Origin: Oscillospiraceae bacterium
Lineage (GTDB): Bacteria > Bacillota > Clostridia > Oscillospirales > Ruminococcaceae
Length of the DNA: 5,794 nt
NCBI GenBank assembly: GCA_015067375.1
Contig: SVMQ01000154.1
Location: forward strand, 1-5,794
Direction: 5' to 3'
Shown here one piece after another: positions 3,842 through 5,794 of the stretch (positions within the stretch are counted from its first letter, which is position 1; each line of letters begins with the position of its first letter). The position numbers and the translations under genes were made by a program. Below the pieces are notes generated by a model. That model was not told the origin of the DNA and did not search any database. It was given only the letters and a program-made list of their open reading frames with translations.

Positions 3842-5197
3842 ACCAAGCAAATTGTAAAACCAACCATACCCGCCAAGATCGCCAACATCCACACCATATT
3901 TATTATGTGTGTATGTGTTCTGTTCGGAATACTCAACCTTGTTTCAAACGAGTTTATCGTTGGCGCGCTTGTTATTGCTGTCGGCGCTGTAGTCTGCGCT
4001 TTATCTTTCATATTCAGCAAAAAGTTCTCTGTTGTTACACGAGGATTTATCTTAACGATGATCCAGATCCTTATGGTCATCGTTGCATCTGCATCCAAGC
4101 ATTCCATGCAGGATATGTTCCCTCTGTTCCTTGCCTCTATGGCAATATCCGCGATCTATTTCAGCAAGCGCTGCGTGATCACTCACTGGATAATCATGGA
4201 CACCGCCGCTTTACTTGGTGTCGTGTTCAATGATTTCTTCTACGGCGGTGCTGATTTTGCAGTTCTCGCAAAGGGTCTTGCCGGCATCAATTCAGGCGCT
4301 TTCATTATCCTCTATCTTCTCAACACCAGCCTCTCTTTCATTGCTGATGCACAGAATGCAAAAGCCGAGGCTGATATGCTTGTTGAAAAGGTACAGGCCA
4401 ACACCGAGGAGACCGAAAAGCTGCTTGAGCAGCAGCGCAAGGTCGTTGAGGACATCGCTGCCATCTCTGCTACGCTGGCAGTTTCGGGCGAGAAGATGAA
4501 CAGCATCGCCTCCAGCATCACCGACGCTGCCGACACACAGCAGACCGCCATTGCAGGCATCTCCGAGGATATGGGCATAATCACCGCCGAGACCGCGAAC
4601 AGCCTTGAGGCTGCCGGAAAGGCATCCGAGACCGCGGCGGAAAGCACGCGCCTTATGAACGAGAGCAACGCCGAGATGCAGAAGATGATCGACGCAATGA
4701 CCGAGATCGAAAGCACCTCCGCGAAGATCAAGGAGATCGTAGACACCATCGAAGATATCGCGTTCCAGACCAACATCCTCGCGCTCAACGCGTCCATCGA
4801 GGCGGCACGCGCAGGCGCTGCAGGCAGGGGCTTCGCGGTAGTTGCCGACGAGGTGCGCAACCTTGCAGGAAAGAGCCAGACCGCCGTGGAGCATACCACA
4901 CAGCTTATCGCCGCGTCGCTTGAAGCCGTACAGCAGGGCCGCGAGGTAGCCGATACGGTAGCATCGCGCATGGGCGCTGTCATCAGCTCCGCCGAGGAGA
5001 GTGCAGGCTACGCGGACAGCATCGCAAAGCTTACAGAAAAGCAGGCTGACGCCATCGCCGCAGTGCAGACACGCGTAGAGCAGATATCCGCGGTCATCGC
5101 ACAGACCACGCAGACCGCCGTGGAGTGCGCCGTTGCCGCAGGCTCTGTCGCAGACGACACCAAGCGCATGGACAACATCGTGAGCGAGTTCAGATAA
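3839..5197 (+). CDS. Methyl-accepting chemotaxis protein with six-helix membrane sensor, no HAMP
   Basis: With the TTG start the protein has 452 residues. The first 170 hold six hydrophobic segments, about 17-35, 39-59, 69-85, 93-108, 112-134 and 140-168, joined by short loops; there is no sizeable outside sensor domain and no HAMP linker. From about 172 a long Ala- and Glu-rich coiled coil begins. The conserved signalling tip is [20 protein letters not shown] at 305-324, followed by [18 protein letters not shown] at 329-346, the part that contacts CheA and CheW. The two arms are each roughly 135 residues long. The chain ends at FR with no tethering peptide for CheR or CheB. The tip has Ala at 327, where enteric receptors have Glu; this is common in clostridial receptors as far as I know. 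The ligand is unknown; such embedded sensors may respond to membrane state or small hydrophobic signals. The gene is alone in its transcript. The membrane part is visibly more AT-rich than the signalling part. Confidence 0.93.
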   Translation: MTKQIVKPTIPAKIANIHTIFIMCVCVLFGILNLVSNEFIVGALVIAVGAVVCALSFIFSKKFSVVTRGFILTMIQILMVIVASASKHSMQDMFPLFLASMAISAIYFSKRCVITHWIIMDTAALLGVVFNDFFYGGADFAVLAKGLAGINSGAFIILYLLNTSLSFIADAQNAKAEADMLVEKVQANTEETEKLLEQQRKVVEDIAAISATLAVSGEKMNSIASSITDAADTQQTAIAGISEDMGIITAETANSLEAAGKASETAAESTRLMNESNAEMQKMIDAMTEIESTSAKIKEIVDTIEDIAFQTNILALNASIEAARAGAAGRGFAVVADEVRNLAGKSQTAVEHTTQLIAASLEAVQQGREVADTVASRMGAVISSAEESAGYADSIAKLTEKQADAIAAVQTRVEQISAVIAQTTQTAVECAVAAGSVADDTKRMDNIVSEFR

Positions 5198-5215
5198 TTT
5201 ACATATCCAACACGA

Positions 5216-5250
5216 AACGGCAGGGTGAGAGCATCCTGCCGTTGTTTTTT
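5216..5250 (+). terminator. Intrinsic terminator of the receptor gene
   Basis: Arms 5216-5227 and 5232-5243 form twelve pairs, one of them G-U, closed by the tetraloop AGAG and followed by GTTTTTT. It begins 18 bases after the stop codon. This is a textbook Rho-independent terminator and ends a single-gene transcript. Confidence 0.95.
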
Positions 5251-5299
5251 ATGTGGGGGCGATAAATAATCAATGTGCGCATTGCAACGCATACCGTAG

Positions 5300-5319
5300 G
5301 GACACAGCGCGCTGTGTCC
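5300..5319. repeat. Perfect 20-bp palindrome headed by GTAGG
   Basis: GGACACAGCGCGCTGTGTCC is its own reverse complement. The preceding CGTAGG and trailing CCGC echo the CGTAGG-stem-CCCG layout at 5355-5379 and 5598-5622, so the three appear to be members of one hairpin repeat family with different stems. Confidence 0.85.
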
Positions 5320-5337
5320 GCAACCTCACACGCCACC

Positions 5338-5525
5338 TCGCAAAATCCCCATATCGTAGGGGCGGCGACCTGCCGCCCGTCGCCTACATATTATCCGCCA
5401 ATGCCCAAACATCCGCCCGTTTATTCCGCGCCGCGTTGTCGCATCGGCGCGACATCATCATACGCGCCGCACAAAAAAACGGGCGGCTACCATTCCGTGT
5501 TTTATTAAATCCGTATTTGCACGGG
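5338..5525. repeat. Long hairpin repeat, copy 1
   Basis: It aligns with copy 2 from TCGCAAAAT onward. Identical cores are 5405-5466 (62 bp) and 5490-5520 (31 bp). It contains a seven-pair hairpin at 5360-5378 (GGGCGGC/GCCGCCC) and a nested hairpin: outer arms 5413-5422 and 5477-5486 (ten pairs) around an apical stem TGTCGC/GCGACA at 5437-5454. The middle stem seen in copy 2 is weakened here by a C at 5467. Confidence 0.85.
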
Positions 5526-5580
5526 GACACGGCGTACTCCCTCCCGCGCCGCGACGGATGGGGTGTAATTACGCGGCGCA

Positions 5581-5794
5581 TCGCAAAATTCCCATATCGT
5601 AGGCGCGGCGACCTGCCGCCCGTTAACCATCCGCCCGTCGCCCACAAATTATCCGCCAACGTCCAAACATCCGCCCGTTTATTCCGCGCCGCGTTGTCGC
5701 ATCGGCGCGACATCATCATACGCGGCGCACAAAAACGGGATGATATCCGCCCCTGCCATTCCGTGTTTTATTAAATCCGTATTTGCGTGGGAAC
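5581..5794. repeat. Long hairpin repeat, copy 2, reaching the window edge
   Basis: It starts 243 bases after copy 1 and carries a 15-base insertion near 5622-5637. Its nested hairpin has an outer stem of seven pairs (5674-5680 with 5733-5739), a middle stem of nine (5686-5694 with 5720-5728) and the same apical stem. The segment after 5739 differs from copy 1 until 5756, then matches for 31 bases. The end is not seen. Confidence 0.85.

Larger units (their letters stand above)
5251..5794. repeat. GC-rich non-coding region built from related hairpin repeats
   Basis: I see no credible gene here. Frames open on both strands are low-complexity and Arg-rich, lack ribosome binding sites and follow the repeats. 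The region holds a GTAGGG-headed palindrome at 5296-5319 and two copies of a longer repeat at 5338-5525 and 5581-5794. Base composition differs sharply from the receptor gene before it. The second copy continues to the window edge, so the array may extend further. Confidence 0.85.

Noticed and set aside
4312..4983. 223-codon minus-strand frame opposite the chemotaxis receptor
   Set aside because: The product is a Ser/Ala-rich mirror of the coiled-coil coding sequence and lacks a start signal.
3839..5197. Loss of function in the receptor because the tip has Ala at 327 instead of Glu
   Set aside because: The same AGAAG variant is, to my knowledge, frequent in clostridial receptors, and the rest of the tip is intact.
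5253..5774. Plus- and minus-strand frames in the right-hand repeat region
   Set aside because: They are Arg-, His- and Ala-rich, repeat internally because the DNA repeats, and lack ribosome binding sites.
5338..5794. CRISPR array
   Set aside because: There are only two copies of a roughly 200-bp unit with no short regular repeats and spacers, and no cas genes.

Overview
The window looks like chromosomal DNA from a Gram-positive anaerobe of the Clostridia, most likely a Ruminococcus-type member of the Oscillospiraceae. The reasons are the gene order rplU-prp-rpmA-obg, an L27 protein with the N-terminal extension that the Prp protease removes, a Mini-III RNase gene (mrnC) in the same run, consensus sigma-A promoters, strong AGGAGG-type ribosome binding sites, and a chemotaxis receptor of clostridial type. 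No 16S or other phylogenetic marker is present, so the genus is an inference.

Layout. Minus strand, read from 3650 down to 1: a consensus promoter (-35 at 3643-3648, -10 at 3620-3625) and a short structured leader precede rplU (L21), prp (protease that trims L27), rpmA (L27), obg (ribosome-assembly GTPase), a 221-residue methyltransferase-like protein and the start of mrnC (Mini-ribonuclease 3), which runs off the left edge. All the recognised products act in making the large ribosomal subunit: L21 and L27 are 50S proteins, Prp matures L27, Obg is a 50S assembly factor, and Mini-III trims 23S rRNA precursor. A hairpin and a possible second promoter between rpmA and obg could uncouple the downstream half.

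Plus strand, 3742-5250: a second consensus promoter sits about 70 bp from the first and points the other way. It drives one gene for a methyl-accepting chemotaxis protein (MCP) with six predicted membrane helices, no HAMP domain and no periplasmic sensor domain. The promoter -10 box overlaps the most upstream ATG of this frame, so the real start is probably a TTG at 3839 behind a good ribosome binding site. A textbook intrinsic terminator follows at 5216-5250.

Two stretches without genes are unusual. Between obg and the methyltransferase-like gene (891-1251) lies a partial tandem duplication made almost wholly of small hairpins with three-base loops. On the strand of the operon transcript most of these loops read C-GAA-G, the sequence known to make exceptionally stable mini-hairpins. 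One end of the repeat supplies the obg stop codon. Right of the MCP terminator (5251-5794) is a GC-rich region with two copies of a roughly 200-bp repeat containing nested hairpins, preceded by a related GTAGGG-headed perfect palindrome. The second copy runs to the window edge. These two repeat regions are the least explained part of the window; the rest is well-known biology with some local twists.
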